Of a stretch of DNA of 64,000 nucleotides, positions 52,398 through 63,971 are shown one piece after another (the first letter of the stretch is position 1; every line of letters starts with the position of its first letter). The notes under the pieces are model-generated. The model made no database searches and was not told the origin of the DNA. It worked only from the letters and a program-made list of their open reading frames with translations. Position numbers and translations under genes: made by a program. The stretch comes from Gracilaria gracilis (taxonomy: Eukaryota > Rhodophyta > Florideophyceae > Gracilariales > Gracilariaceae): assembly GCA_030374805.1 (NCBI GenBank), contig JARGSG010000001.1, positions 310,001-374,000 of the forward strand. The letters run 5' to 3'.

Positions 52398-55300
52398 GCA
52401 AAGTTGTTTCTTTTCGGATACACGCTGATGAATTGCGTTGAATGGCCAAGTAGACAAGATGAAAAAGCATTGTAAAAGACCAAAAACATATCTGTTTACA
52501 TGTAACACTTGCGGTTGTCGCACAGTTTGTTGACGGGCGGCACGTGGACGACAAGTACTCGGGCGATAGTCGGCGAGTACAACGGCCGTTAGGGGGCACG
52601 GCACGTCACCAGAGCAACGCGCCCAAGGTAAACGCACCAACGAAAAAGCAATCAAAAGCATGACGGTTGACGGAGCATGAATCAAAACAGCGGAAAGCTC
52701 TTGTCACGGCGGTGTAACACTTGCCAAGTACCCACGGTAACCTTACCGTTGGTACACGTACCGTACACGGCGCGCGTGACCGCCGCATTATGAGTTGCCA
52801 GTCCCAGTCCGTTTTCAGCAGCGCCATTGGTTTGCGACCGACGCGCGTCGTGCTGCAGGTCAACCACCGTGGAGGGGGTCTCACCTTAAAAACACATTTG
52901 CGCCGTGCACCGCACCAAGCCCGAGCTCATTGGTACCGACGGTACCAGTTGGTCCCAGTTGCACAATCTGCAGTTCATGCTCTCGCTTCGCTTCAGATAT
53001 CAAGTGTACCAAGTGTGCATGAGTTTTACATGCACAAACATGGCCACAGCAGCATCTCTAGTACCAACGCCTTGTAAGCAAGTAAAAAGTTGTACACCAA
53101 GCATTACGACCACATGTATGCCAAAACGCATAATTCGCGCTGTGAATGATGCTTTCGAAAGCCGTGTACCAACGGTACCGCACGCTCAGCATTCGCGCTG
53201 TGTTTCAACAAGGAACAGCACGTCCAACAAAGATGCATGACACAACCGCACTCCCTGCAATTACGTCAGCCACGTTGCATTTCACCGGTGCACACTTTCG
53301 GCACAGCCAGAGTCTGGCTGCCAGACACACCATGCATTACGTGGCCACGTTTTTCACGTGGCAAAGGCAGCCAGCCAACGCCTCCTGACAGAGCGTGCTG
53401 ACAGTGGGCGGCTCACCTTCGTTGTGTGCACTAAATTTGCCACGGTGTTTGAAACACGCGTGCACTCTTTCCATCTGTGTACCAACGGTAACCTCGCGCA
53501 ATGTTAATGAGCCAACGGTGCGCCTGCTTCTGTCCCCTTTGATCACAAGCATACGCTTCCCTTTCCTCGATACCACTCCTGCTTCGCTTCTGACCCTCTT
53601 GTTTGAAACCATTGTCCTTACACTGCCGCCGCCTCCGCCTCCGCCTCCGCCTCACAAAACTACTTTTTCCAATATGAACCGCTACTTGCTTCCCACTCAC
53701 CCATTCTCGTTGTTGCACCCAAATTCACGCTCATATCCCACCACTATTTGATACCATCAAACAACCCTGCGTTGTCCATGCGGTACCGTTCAACTATAAG
53801 CACTCAATCACATACCAACGTAGTTTCTCAACAAAACTTATCGTCGATAACACACACTATGAGCTCTCTCCGAACCATTCTATACCGCACTACACGAACA
53901 ACTAAAACCGATATATCAATAATCGATAGCAAAGTCTTTCATCAAAACTCACATTCCCAACAAATAAGCACTCGCCATTTTCCAAAAACCCTTACGGACC
54001 ACATAAAAATGTCTCGAGAAGCGGACGCTCAAGTCTCGAAAGCGAAATAAAAAACTGACTCATGACGCTGCGAGAGGTACATTCGTAAGATATACACCCC
54101 GTTAGTAGCTTAGACAAAATTTGCCACGCCTATTCCCGCCATGGCCCACCCAATGAGCGCTGAGCATGATTCTGCTCGCTCTCAAAAATGCTGGTCGCAC
54201 AATTCACGTGTCCGCCCCTTCTGCCGCGTTCCAACTGCTTGCACTGTTCTTTCAGTTGTGCCGTGCCTGTCTTGCATTCCAAGACATAGGGTTTGTCCCA
54301 CGCTCACTCTGTCCCGTGGAAAGCTACTGCCGCTTTTTGTTCGCAAAACCATTCATTACAAATACATCAAACGCAACCAAATATCATTTCAAAATACACA
54401 ACTCACATATTTCATGCGGCCGATGCTGTACTGGAGCCCACTCTGCATATTCATGTCTTTTTACACATTGCGCACAAATGCCGTTCTCTCCCCGAAAAAC
54501 GACACAGTGTTGCCATTCAACTACTCCTCTGCCCCTATCCTCAGATATGAAAGTGCACACATGTGGCGATTCCAGAGTCCTTGAGGTAAACTGAACAACA
54601 ACAGGGAGTCATGATGGAGTGATGGAAGTTATCCTCCTCCAGACTCTCCTTCCTGATCCATTGATGACCTGTCCCTCCAATCCACATGAGAGCTGTGCAT
54701 AGCACCACCTCTTAATTGGAATCTGGTGCGGCCCTCCGCTGCTCAACTTCCCGTGCCGCAGAACCCTCCAACAGAGATATTGCATTACCCAAATTTCACT
54801 GCGACTGACATAGAAACCTCACATATGAACAAATGTTTGAGACCTTTATGCAATGAGTGATCGGCAACCATTCCACAAGAAAGGGATCTTCACATTGGCA
54901 GAGAATTAGTTCCAAGCGAGAGAATGTGATAATCTTCTTTCCTCCAAGGATTGGACCAGTAGGCAAAAAGACACAGCTTCCTTCCTTTGAGATAATCGTA
55001 CCCGCCAGTCCCTGCAGAACGACTTCACGCGTCTCTACCTCGATATCATTGGAATTGCCAGCCTCCAATGGTAACCTATAACAGCCGCTTCTTTGACCTT
55101 GGAGACACCTCATATACATATTCTTCCTCGTATCGCTAGATTCCAGAATGCTGCCAGAAAACCGTTTCAACGGTAGGCATAGTACAAACAAGAAAGTGTG
55201 TAATTACTACAGCCCCCGTGGACTGCATGGTGGCTGCAGGCACCACTAGTAGTCCTGACAAGAAAATGTCACTCATTTTTGTTCCGTCTCGAGATGCAAT

Positions 55301-55525
55301 GCGTGTTTTGTTGTCTCCATTTAACAAGGAGGTCATGGTGAACACGGAAACGGCAGCGAGAGTGCGTTTGGAGAAAAAAAGTGTAATTTGGCGGTGAGAG
55401 CGAGATGTACAAATAGGCCTAAGCGCTGGTGGCACAGGCTGCAGTCTTCGTCTCCCGTTTTGCATTTCACTCCAAGCTCGTTGCGCCAACTTTTGGCAAA
55501 GAATCTGCACGATACGTGCCACAAG
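52398..55525. other. Long spacer rich in the ACCAACGGTA motif
   Basis: About 3.1 kb. Exact motif copies lie at 52744-52753, 53168-53177 and 53481-53490, with looser ones nearby (ggtaccgacggtacc at 52931-52945). A (CCGCCT)n-like tract of about five units lies at 53622-53652. Frames at 53748-54050, 54141-54594 and 54796-55191 have no domain or composition support. Confidence 0.45.
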
Positions 55526-56137
55526 ATGGATACTATATCTCCGGTACAAGCGCGAGTGGCAGTCGAAGAAGAAAACGACAAGCGAAGTACATACCAACCC
55601 TCAACCCGCCAAACGTTTTGGAATACTGTCCTTTCAAGGGAACCGTACACACCGGCGAGGAATATTGGTATCACGATGGGTGAACGCGTGGTTGGTACGA
55701 GAGCTGAAATGGATATAAGCACACTGTGCAGAAGTTCCACGTCACATCATCCGTTCGCTCCAGCGAGTGCAGTTGGCTCTTCGTTCGCGCCAGCGGTCGT
55801 GAAGAAGAGCAAGAAGTTAAGGTACGGCAAGACGAGAAAACCGACAGCGTGCCCAAAGTGTCCTCAGACTTTCAAACGAACGTACGATTTACACCAGCAT
55901 ATAAACGCAGTTCATTTGAAAATTAAGACGTTCGAATGCGCGCAATGTTCTAGGAGCTTTGCACACAAAGGAACGCTTTCCAAACACCACAAGACGGTTC
56001 ATTTGAAACTGCGACCGTTCACGTGTGTTCATTGTGGAGACCGTTTCAGCGAGAAGGGAAATGTGAACAAGCACATTCTGCGTTCGATCAAATGTCGTCA
56101 GGCGCATGAGATGGCTATGTCTAAAACGTTGCCCTAA
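55526..56137 (+). CDS. C2H2 zinc-finger protein, three fingers
   Basis: 203 residues from MDTISPVQARVAVEEEND; the frame is open to 55388 but that extension looks non-coding. The N-terminal 110 residues are Ser/Thr/Arg-rich without domains, ending in a basic stretch (KKSKKLRYGKTRK) that could be a nuclear signal. Three C2H2 fingers follow. Finger 1 is CPKCPQTFKRTYDLHQHINAVH. Finger 2 is CAQCSRSFAHKGTLSKHHKTVH. Finger 3 is CVHCGDRFSEKGNVNKH..RSIKC, with Cys as the last ligand (C2HC). Linkers LKIKTFE and LKLRPFT replace the classic TGEKPF, keeping the aromatic. It is probably a DNA-binding transcription regulator. Confidence 0.87.
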   Translation: MDTISPVQARVAVEEENDKRSTYQPSTRQTFWNTVLSREPYTPARNIGITMGERVVGTRAEMDISTLCRSSTSHHPFAPASAVGSSFAPAVVKKSKKLRYGKTRKPTACPKCPQTFKRTYDLHQHINAVHLKIKTFECAQCSRSFAHKGTLSKHHKTVHLKLRPFTCVHCGDRFSEKGNVNKHILRSIKCRQAHEMAMSKTLP

Positions 56138-56897
56138 ACTGGCGAAAGAGATGTAGTGGAAGTAATTGGGACTGCGCTTAGGTAGGAAAGTGCTTTCTTA
56201 ATGTGCTTTGATGCGTAAAAGTTGAGGAGAAACTTGTATGAACATGACATACTGGAACAAACGTTGTTTGTATGGGATGGTGAACAAACATATACACAAG
56301 AGCATACGGAAGAGTGTTGGAGACACGTTTAGGGCACAAAAAGCGCTTTGGTGCGTCTGCTGGGGTTGTGTGAGGCATAACAGCTGCGAGAGGTGTGCGG
56401 GTTGCGTTTATGAGAACAGCAGGCGTGGAGAACAGGGAATGTGTGCAAAGTAGACGAACGCACGTACCCAAACATACAGCAGACTAGGGAAAGAGTGATG
56501 GGGCGCCGAGCGTCGGGGGTGAGATTTCATCGAGATGAAAGTCGATTTGGGCGGAGAGTCGGAACTGTGCGAACGGCTGGAACCACAACTGCTGTCGCGC
56601 CCCGAGCCTCGGCGGCTGCATCGTATCTCCCGAAGGTAGATAGTTTACAGTAGCCGTTCCAGGTCAGATGCTCGGCAGCTGCGCCAGCCGTTTGGTACAC
56701 GAGTAGCGCTAGATATTGCCACACACAATTGAAATTTGCGTTCTTTCTACGCTTTCACCGTAGATTGATTCTGTTCACGTGTGTTTTCCGCCACGTGCGT
56801 GTTTCTGATAAACGTGCAGCACGGTGTAATTTCGGTTGCTAAACTACCTGTACACCGTGTACAGCACTACAATCTCGCGCAGTGCGTGGCCCATTCC
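56138..56897. other. Spacer between convergent genes
   Basis: No supportable gene. It lies between the zinc-finger gene (plus) and the ATP-grasp gene (minus). No poly(A) or repeat feature stands out. Confidence 0.45.
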
Positions 56898-58448
56898 TCA
56901 ACAGAACGGATGCGCATGCGTCGCCATGAACAGAGGGCGCTTCTTGCTCGCATCCGCTCGTATCGGCACCTTCACTCCCTCCACAATCGCCTTCATCGCC
57001 TCCAGCCCTTCTCTGACGCTCTTCAGGCTCACCACAATGATCTCTGCAATCATGTCAGGAAGCCCGTCTTCTGGCCCAACAACCACGTCCCCCTTCTTCT
57101 TTAGATAGCTCATCTTCCACACCAACGGATGGTCACGGGCAAACCGCAACCAATTGTCCTCGCACATCGTGCCTGAATAGGGAGCGTTAATGGCGCATTC
57201 CGCCATGAACCGCAGCGGCTCTTTGTGCGCCGTTGGTTTGATGCCCATTCCCAACGCGCTCATGCAGTGCTGCTCAACAAGATCTACGCCCCACGCCAAC
57301 AGGTTTGCGTCGCGTACCGCCACACCTCCCATACGCGCGTTCACCTCGATCAAGCGAGCACCGCGACTCGTATACTTGCACTCCACGTGAAAGCAACCGT
57401 TATGAAAGCCAAGAGCTAACGTACAATCCGTTGCAAGCTTGATAATTTCTCCTTGTTTAACCTCATCATAACAGGACGGGCAATTGGTTCCCGTCTCCTT
57501 GAACCACGGTTCTAAGCATGCCCAGTTGTCAGAAACCTTGGCATAGACAACCTCGCCTTGGGAGAGCAACATGTCCACATCGAACTCATCACCGTCGTAA
57601 TACTCTTCGATCATCATCTCAGTACCTTGTGCCCAGATGCTGTCTCGCTTAACATCAAACGTTGGCAGCAGCTTTCTATACGTACTTATGGCCTGTTCCG
57701 TGCCATCGATTCGAGTGACGCCCATCGAAGCTGCACCAAGCACAGGTTTGAGAACAAGTGGAAATCCTACATACTCACATGCACTTTCGATATCTTGCTC
57801 ACACGTGATACGCCTAAATCGCGGTACGGGAAGTCCCTTGTCTGCCAAAACTTGTCTCGTTTTGCGTTTGTTGCGAGCGTTCTCACACGCGTGAACCGAA
57901 TTCGTTTCCAATCCCAACGCCGTAGCAATGCGTGCTGCGAGCAGAACAGAATCTTCATAGTACGTAGTAACAGCATGGAAACGATGTTTCAACCCCAATT
58001 CAATCAACAGATCCATTGATCGTTCAAATGCAGTCTCATAATCAGTGAAATCCATCGGAATGAACCGTGAGATACCTCCTCGTTGGGCGACATCGTTCCA
58101 TACAGAGCACGGTTGATCCATGATGTACACATTTACACCAAGAGCCATGAGACGGTCATAGATGAATTTCTTCGCCAAATATCCTCCTTGTACCACGAGA
58201 ATGTTTGATCCGCGCATGAGTTTTCGACGAAGAATTTGAGTTGCCGGCGATGAAAGTGTGAACAAGTGTCCTGGGATCGTAGGAAGATCATGATATGAGA
58301 GAGGTATACCGGTGAGCTGCTCAGCAGAAAGCGGCGTTAAAGTGACTGGCACTGGATGTAGCCTTTGTTTGTTTTCTTTGCAGCTGTCAAGCACAGAAGC
58401 GCATGGCTGTTGCATGACGAGGTGAATCGGAGGGAATGAACAAGACAC
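56898..58448 (-). CDS. ATP-grasp ligase, carnosine-synthase-like
   Basis: 516 residues. A pre-ATP-grasp domain at about 75-190 (NILVVQGGYLAKKFIYDRLMALGVNVYIMD) leads into the ATP-grasp fold. NKRKTRQVLADKGLPVPRFR and FPLVLKPVLGAASMGV give the ATP-binding lysine and glycine loop. EYYDGDEFDVDML and HVECKYTSRGARLIEVNARMGG give the Mg-binding acidic and Asn residues. The order and wording are those of the CARNS1/L-amino-acid ligase group, which joins two amino acids (for instance beta-alanine and histidine) using ATP. The actual substrates cannot be read. It is about half the length of animal CARNS1, as single-domain relatives are. The Met at 58415 (MQQPCASV) is an alternative start. Probably cytosolic. 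Confidence 0.87.
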   Translation of the reverse strand: MSCSFPPIHLVMQQPCASVLDSCKENKQRLHPVPVTLTPLSAEQLTGIPLSYHDLPTIPGHLFTLSSPATQILRRKLMRGSNILVVQGGYLAKKFIYDRLMALGVNVYIMDQPCSVWNDVAQRGGISRFIPMDFTDYETAFERSMDLLIELGLKHRFHAVTTYYEDSVLLAARIATALGLETNSVHACENARNKRKTRQVLADKGLPVPRFRRITCEQDIESACEYVGFPLVLKPVLGAASMGVTRIDGTEQAISTYRKLLPTFDVKRDSIWAQGTEMMIEEYYDGDEFDVDMLLSQGEVVYAKVSDNWACLEPWFKETGTNCPSCYDEVKQGEIIKLATDCTLALGFHNGCFHVECKYTSRGARLIEVNARMGGVAVRDANLLAWGVDLVEQHCMSALGMGIKPTAHKEPLRFMAECAINAPYSGTMCEDNWLRFARDHPLVWKMSYLKKKGDVVVGPEDGLPDMIAEIIVVSLKSVREGLEAMKAIVEGVKVPIRADASKKRPLFMATHAHPFC

Positions 58449-59834
58449 CTAAGGAACAAAAAGCGTACAGGAGGTATGGATGCGTGGGATGATGTGCAAT
58501 GAGACCGACCCCATCTTAAAGAAAGGGTGTTCTGTCTCGTTTTCAGCAGTGGTATAGTATCGTGTCGACGAGATTCGGCTGGGAGATCCTTGTGGATATT
58601 CACTGTCGGTAGCGAGTATCGGGCCTTCCATCACCGTGAAGCTGATTGAGAATTCGACGTGCCCAAATGAGCAATTTGTTCTCATCGCTCATGGGCAAAT
58701 CAGACGTACACAGTATGATCGTTGGTGCGCACTGCTTGATTGGGAATTGGATGAACCGTGAAAACTCGGCGGGAGAGTTGTCCAACCCTAACCTTGTTCC
58801 AAGCGAACACTGTACATTGAAATTCCTTCTGATCCTGGATATCTTACGAGAAGCTAGCTTTTCACCTTCATCATTACGCTTCGTTCCTCACCGGAAGTCG
58901 CTTGAACTGACGTGGCGGATGTGCAATGCTCAACGAATCGAAATACTGAAAAGCGGAACACTCACTGTGATCGATTTACGATTCACGATCAACAGCCAAC
59001 AATCAGAATCTAATGTGATCAGGCTGCCGTTTCGAAGGGAAAACTTTTACCTTCGATGGCCATGACAGAACTAGATTTGTGCCTCCGAAACTCCCTAATC
59101 TTGGGGCACCATTTCCCGTCCGATAGCAGCATGGTTGAAAGGGTATCATTGGAACGCCCAGCTTGCAAACGACCATAAGGCGTGGGAGGTGCTCTCTAGA
59201 AGCTCTTTGCAATTGCCTGTGCTTCCCTCATGAGAAGCGTTCTTGATCCTGAGTCCACCTTTGTCATGGCACGCCACCGAGTTGCGACTTGAAGTTGGGG
59301 TGCACTCCATTGAACCATCTTTCCTTTATCGTCAACCTTACCAAGCCAGGTTATTTCATGAGTCTCCGTCGCGATTGCGATCTTCACCCCCCATTCCAGA
59401 CTTAGATAGCCGTAGTCTGCAATGACTTTCGAAGGCCTTGTCCTGATGAACAACAGCTCCAAAATATAATGCGGTACTGTTTATCACGGAGTAAGGGTAG
59501 ATGGCGAAGAATGTCGCATCACCGAGTACTATATCCCGAAGCCAAGGCCAAATGTCGTAAACAAGGGTAAATTCTGACATACCCTGTACAAGTAGTCTGA
59601 CCACAAAATACATATGTTTCATCGATGAGGAAATGAAAGCGGTGTTCTCATTGAGTATGTTCATTTATTGTTGAGATCACCGGCCTTAGGAGGGCTTCAG
59701 AAGTAACGCTACCTCTAGATAAAGCCCGAATGGGGGTGGAGAGGTGTGGTTCGAATTGTGACGGACTCACGGAGCGTAATGGAAAACCGTTGTGCTTCTG
59801 TCAGACTTCTGACGATATAGATACAATACAGTAT

Positions 59835-59880
59835 GATAGAGTGTGATTGACTTCTGGTCAGAAGTCAATCACACTCTATC
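59835..59880. repeat. Perfect 22-base inverted repeat with 2-base centre
   Basis: Arms 59835-59856 and 59859-59880 pair perfectly around GT. Imperfect pairing continues outward to about 59815 and 59895 (gatacaata against attgtatc). It would extrude as a cruciform or fold as a tight RNA hairpin. Confidence 0.85.
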
Positions 59881-60464
59881 AGATTGTATCTGTAACTTTG
59901 TTTGAAATTGTGAGTTCTACAGAGTAGTTCGATGGATTTGTCGTGGACATTTAGCTGTGGAATAACTAGCAATGAGTTTGTGGATACGCTGACAAAAGAA
60001 GCATTGGATTTTACTTCGGAGAGACAGATTGAGGCTCCGGAGTATTTTTTTCGAAGTTACCAGAAGAGTCAAGAAGAACGAGACCGTGAAACCACTGTTG
60101 TTTTATGTCCCAGATCATATTGAAGAAGCTGTTGGACAGATGGAGGCGGTAGTTGCGCTATCGCAGCTTTTCGTAGAACACGCGGCTTCCTTGCATCCTC
60201 TTGGGTCACCCACATCTACTAGAGAAGAGGCTGACGTGCAATTACAGACCGGGGGTGTTAAACGATTTGGAAGTTTATGTTTCAAGATGCCCAAGAAAAA
60301 CTGCGTCCAAATGGTTATGCTTGCCACCTCTTCGCGAATGGCAATGGTTAAAAGGGCTAATTGTGGCTGATGTAGTTAAGATGGCCTAAGACAATGTTGG
60401 CCTAGTCTTCCAGCAGAAGCGTTCCGCATTTTGTCGTACTTGGGCAATTAGGCTTATGTGCTCA

Positions 60465-60492
60465 TACACACACACACACACACACACACACA
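60465..60492. repeat. (AC)n microsatellite
   Basis: About 14 uninterrupted AC units. Confidence 0.9.
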
Positions 60493-60563
60493 GATTATCT
60501 TTCCTTGGGTCGCTCAATTACTCCTCAGCAAAGGCAATGAGGTCTTACCGGCATGCTTCTAAA

Positions 60564-61121
60564 TCAAATCCATATCCCAACTTGGGGATTCCAACTCATA
60601 CCCATCAGACCGGTGCGGCGTTTTTGCGATCGGCGTGCTTTGCATTGATACTTTCTCACCTTACTCTTTTCCTCGGATACCCACCTCGTCTTACAATCCC
60701 ACTTCACGCACGGAAAGCGCAGGCATGACAGAGCTCCAAAATGACAGAGAAAAGTTTCACACAGAGCTAGTTTTGCCTTTCCAAACTCTGGAGCGTAACA
60801 CGAACTGCTTCGAAAGTATGCAGCCAAAATACTTGCCTTGACGTCTCTAATGTGGGTTAATCGTGAGACAAACTTGTTATCGCAAAGACAATCTAGCATT
60901 CCGTGCTTCAAATAACAACCAATATGATCTCGACATGCGCAGTCCAGTTTGTCTATGCAGCGCTTTCTGTTGTCAAATGCACCCAATTTGCACCAGTTTC
61001 CATGTACCGGAATGCCTAATCGAAATGCCTCTCCTCCTGTCGAGACAAACGAGTTAGCCAATATTATACCTGCAAGCGCAGAAAATATTGCCAACGTGAA
61101 CAAAAATCGTCTTCCGTTCAT
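60564..61121 (-). CDS. Secreted/membrane-anchored PLA2-like protein with altered active site
   Basis: 185 residues from MNGRRFLFTLAIFSALAGII, an N-terminal signal peptide or anchor (about 5-22). The mature part is Cys-rich and basic. Residues 55-85 (CIDKLDCACRDHIGCY...DCLCDNKFVSRL) match the catalytic helix pair of secreted phospholipase A2: D..C..H-D..C, then DC.CD..F. The active-site Asp that follows the catalytic His is Ile here (H66-I67). This should abolish calcium-assisted lipid hydrolysis, so a binding or inactive role is likely. The C-terminal 60 residues are Lys/Arg-rich. A Met at 61154 would add 11 polar residues and spoil the signal peptide, so 61121 is preferred. The family call is tentative. 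Confidence 0.6.
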   Translation of the reverse strand: MNGRRFLFTLAIFSALAGIILANSFVSTGGEAFRLGIPVHGNWCKLGAFDNRKRCIDKLDCACRDHIGCYLKHGMLDCLCDNKFVSRLTHIRDVKASILAAYFRSSSCYAPEFGKAKLALCETFLCHFGALSCLRFPCVKWDCKTRWVSEEKSKVRKYQCKARRSQKRRTGLMGMSWNPQVGIWI

Positions 61122-61154
61122 GCCTGCTGTTTGATGTGATGTTAAGAATCCCAT

Positions 61155-62774
61155 CCTCTACCAACTTTGAAGCCGTACAGACCTCAGAGATGCTGACCTT
61201 CTCCTGGATAGAGACGTGTGCTTGTATTACCCGGGGTGTTTAAGAATGCATGTGTTTACCTGGACGATGACGCTAAACCAGCGGCATTAGCGATTCGGAT
61301 GGTGGAGTACATAGCTATGCCAATACTCAAAACGAAAAACTCGAGACAGATTAGAGGACCAGAGATTCTCGTAACGAACACCGAGTAAAAGATGTTTCTT
61401 GTTCTACCCCTGTATCTCCCGCTGGTACTGGGGTAAACAAAAGCCATGTGTGTACGGAAAAGCCTGCATTGCAAAGTGCGCCTTTTTTGGATACCGAGTC
61501 ACTACTGTTTGGTGTGCGCAGCTCTAGAGGACAACAGTTTCGGCGGTGGTTCAATCATTTCTCAAAGAACAACACTCTGAGAGAACACAGGACAGGCTTA
61601 CATATACCATGACTCATGCCGCATGATTTCTGGAGACGCCGATGCAAGGGTCTTGTGTCGAGCGAATTAAGACGAAGTCTTTTGGCGAACTTTTGGACCC
61701 CAGTAACGAAGAAGGAGAAGCGTTTCTAGTTTCAGATTCTTTAGCTGTGGTCTCGTGAAGAAGATTATTCTACTCTTCGATCCCAAGGAATTACGAAGGT
61801 ACCACAAGCTTCGGGGCGGATTGCGTTCCCTTTCCTTCCTTCAGCAGGAAACTAAACGAGCCATGTCGGTTCATGAGCAACGCAAGACGATTAGATCCCA
61901 ATTGCCCATGTCCTCGTCATGGCCTCTAAAGTCAACGACTACCCAAGGGTAATCTTGTGGGATGAGCATCATGATGAGCATCATGATCAGGTTTCGTCAC
62001 AGCAAGTTACGATGACATTGACTTTTCACTGAAAAGTGGAGTGTGAACTCATGCTCACGTTTTATTCCTCATAACCCTGAAGTCCTTGTTGTACTGTACG
62101 GCTTGCCTTCGGACCATAACCATATACGTGTGCCTTTGTATGTGTAGCGCCTCAAGCGAATGGCCTCCGTGAAGCCACCGTCAGCAGCGCCCCAGTATCT
62201 ACGATCTGGCCGCACAATTCAAGAGGAGACACGGTTTTCCGCAAGATCAAAAGATACACCGTAGAAATATCATAGACGTTCTTGTTCTCTCACCCGTCAG
62301 GCGCCCTCTTGTTCGAAGCACAAAGTCAAGGCACTTTGGTTCGCAATGCTTCTCAAATCTCTCAGGTAACTCTAGCCACCACGAGCAGGCACCGAATAGC
62401 ACCATTCATTTCAAGGTGCTTTTTGAGAAGTTGTCAAGAGCCTTCCCACAATGTGAATGGCAAAACAACGTCAACGCCATCCAGTCCCGGTGAACGACTT
62501 ACCTCTTGAGTTTTTGTCTGAATCCAATGGGAAACGCTTACAGAGATGGCCAGGAAACGCAGCGGAGAAAGAGACCGCCTTTGAAGCAATTCCGCACGTC
62601 GGCAATCACGAACCAAACCCCCTAATCCATGCAATGAGTGACGATTCGTCTTGCTTGTAACGCGCAGTCGCCCGACATCAGACAGAATTATTGCTTCCGT
62701 AGATGAGTTTAAGCAGATCTTTCTCTTTCTTATATCTACCGATGGTACTGTATGTGGACGTCTGACAATCTTGC
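61155..62774. other. Gene-poor spacer
   Basis: No supportable gene. A 12-base unit (gatgagcatcat) occurs twice in tandem at about 61963-61987. Confidence 0.45.
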
Positions 62775-63971
62775 ATGAACTGCATCATGTCTCATGAGCC
62801 ACCGCAATCACAATCGCTCACGTTTAAAGTTTTCTCTACGCTCTTGGTTGTCCTTCCCACGTTGTTCTTCTTAGTGTGCATTCAGCAGACCCCATTTTCC
62901 ATCAATACCTTTGCTATAGCACTTAATGGGCGTTCTTATCGTCGACGACCATCTATTTGGCTGTCGAATCAAACATGTACCGGATCGTTTTCAGGACCAC
63001 CATCGGGATTCTCCGACCAAGCTTTTCCCAGTGCACTTCTACGAGATGTCTACCTCGATCTAAGGCCAGCCTCACAGCGTCAAGCTCGTCACAAACATGG
63101 TTCACTACCCACACAAAGAATAATGGTCGCACTCACGCTCCATCTTTCTGTGCAGATGCAAAATGAGAACGTCACTGTGTGGCTTCGAAATGCACCGGAT
63201 TTGAAAGCCCATGTCGATGACGTCCGGGAAATTGAATCACATAGCAAAGCAAAAGACTTTGAGTACTCGCCTGGTAAAACTACCAAACGTGGCTTTGAGG
63301 TATACGAATGTCAACTAATTGTTACTTTGCGCTCTAAAACTCCTCGTTCAGATTTCGCAGATTATGTGCGGACTTTGGCTGAAGACCCCCGTGTTAGTGT
63401 CGAACTCGACATCCCACTTGACCGCTTTGATGGAGAAAAGCTGACTTTCAAACCAAGCTTCACGCTAGGGTGTATATTTGGGTGGCAGGCTCCTAGTGTT
63501 ATCGGCGCTAACGCTCCAGCAAGAATTAACGACCCGTCAGCCATCTTGCTCTGTGCAAACTCTCTGTCAGGAAACAAGAAGAATCGAGAGAAGTATCATC
63601 TTGAGATTGCTCACTGGGCTGCTCGCTCTTTGCAGGGTGCGGTGCGTTTTGACCTCGCCGTATTGCCAATCATTGTGGATCGTTCACTGTCAGAGTGTAA
63701 CATGACAGACAAAAGTTGCTTAGAAGATGTTTCCTTGCAGAACAAAAATCTGTTTGAGAGAGTTGCGGACAACGTCGTTGCGGAACTCGACAAAGTTGGT
63801 GTTTCTAATGATGTGTATGAAAAAATAGTGTTGATCCCTTTCTGCAGACTTGGAACACATGCGATGGGATTTGAAAAGGGGGATGCGTGCAGCGGATCTC
63901 AGCGATATGGACAACATCAAATTACGTTTATGCCCTACTCGCTTCTTGGCGGCTACTACAAGGTTCGTTAA
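62775..63971 (+). CDS. Type II membrane protein of unknown function, perhaps incomplete
   Basis: 398 residues with one membrane span at about 17-37 (FKVFSTLLVVLPTLFFLVC) and a lumenal/extracellular remainder with Asn-X-Ser/Thr sites. A C-terminal block (YHLEIAHWAARSLQGAVRFDLAVLPIIVD...GQHQITFMPYSLLGGYYK) has the feel of a glycosyltransferase domain, but I cannot assign a family. The frame ends just after YYKVR, where aag/gttcgt resembles a splice donor. The protein may therefore continue through an intron beyond the window and this stop may be inside it. The Met at 62787 (MSHEPPQSQ) is an alternative start. Confidence 0.6.
   Translation: MNCIMSHEPPQSQSLTFKVFSTLLVVLPTLFFLVCIQQTPFSINTFAIALNGRSYRRRPSIWLSNQTCTGSFSGPPSGFSDQAFPSALLRDVYLDLRPASQRQARHKHGSLPTQRIMVALTLHLSVQMQNENVTVWLRNAPDLKAHVDDVREIESHSKAKDFEYSPGKTTKRGFEVYECQLIVTLRSKTPRSDFADYVRTLAEDPRVSVELDIPLDRFDGEKLTFKPSFTLGCIFGWQAPSVIGANAPARINDPSAILLCANSLSGNKKNREKYHLEIAHWAARSLQGAVRFDLAVLPIIVDRSLSECNMTDKSCLEDVSLQNKNLFERVADNVVAELDKVGVSNDVYEKIVLIPFCRLGTHAMGFEKGDACSGSQRYGQHQITFMPYSLLGGYYKVR

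Larger units (their letters stand above)
58449..60563. other. Spacer with palindrome and CA microsatellite
   Basis: No supportable gene. A near-perfect palindrome (59835-59880) and a CA-dinucleotide run (60465-60492) are listed separately. Confidence 0.5.

Noticed and set aside
53748-54594. Frames of 100-147 codons in the spacer after the GPR1-type gene
   Set aside because: Ser/Thr/His-rich with no domain or promoter support.
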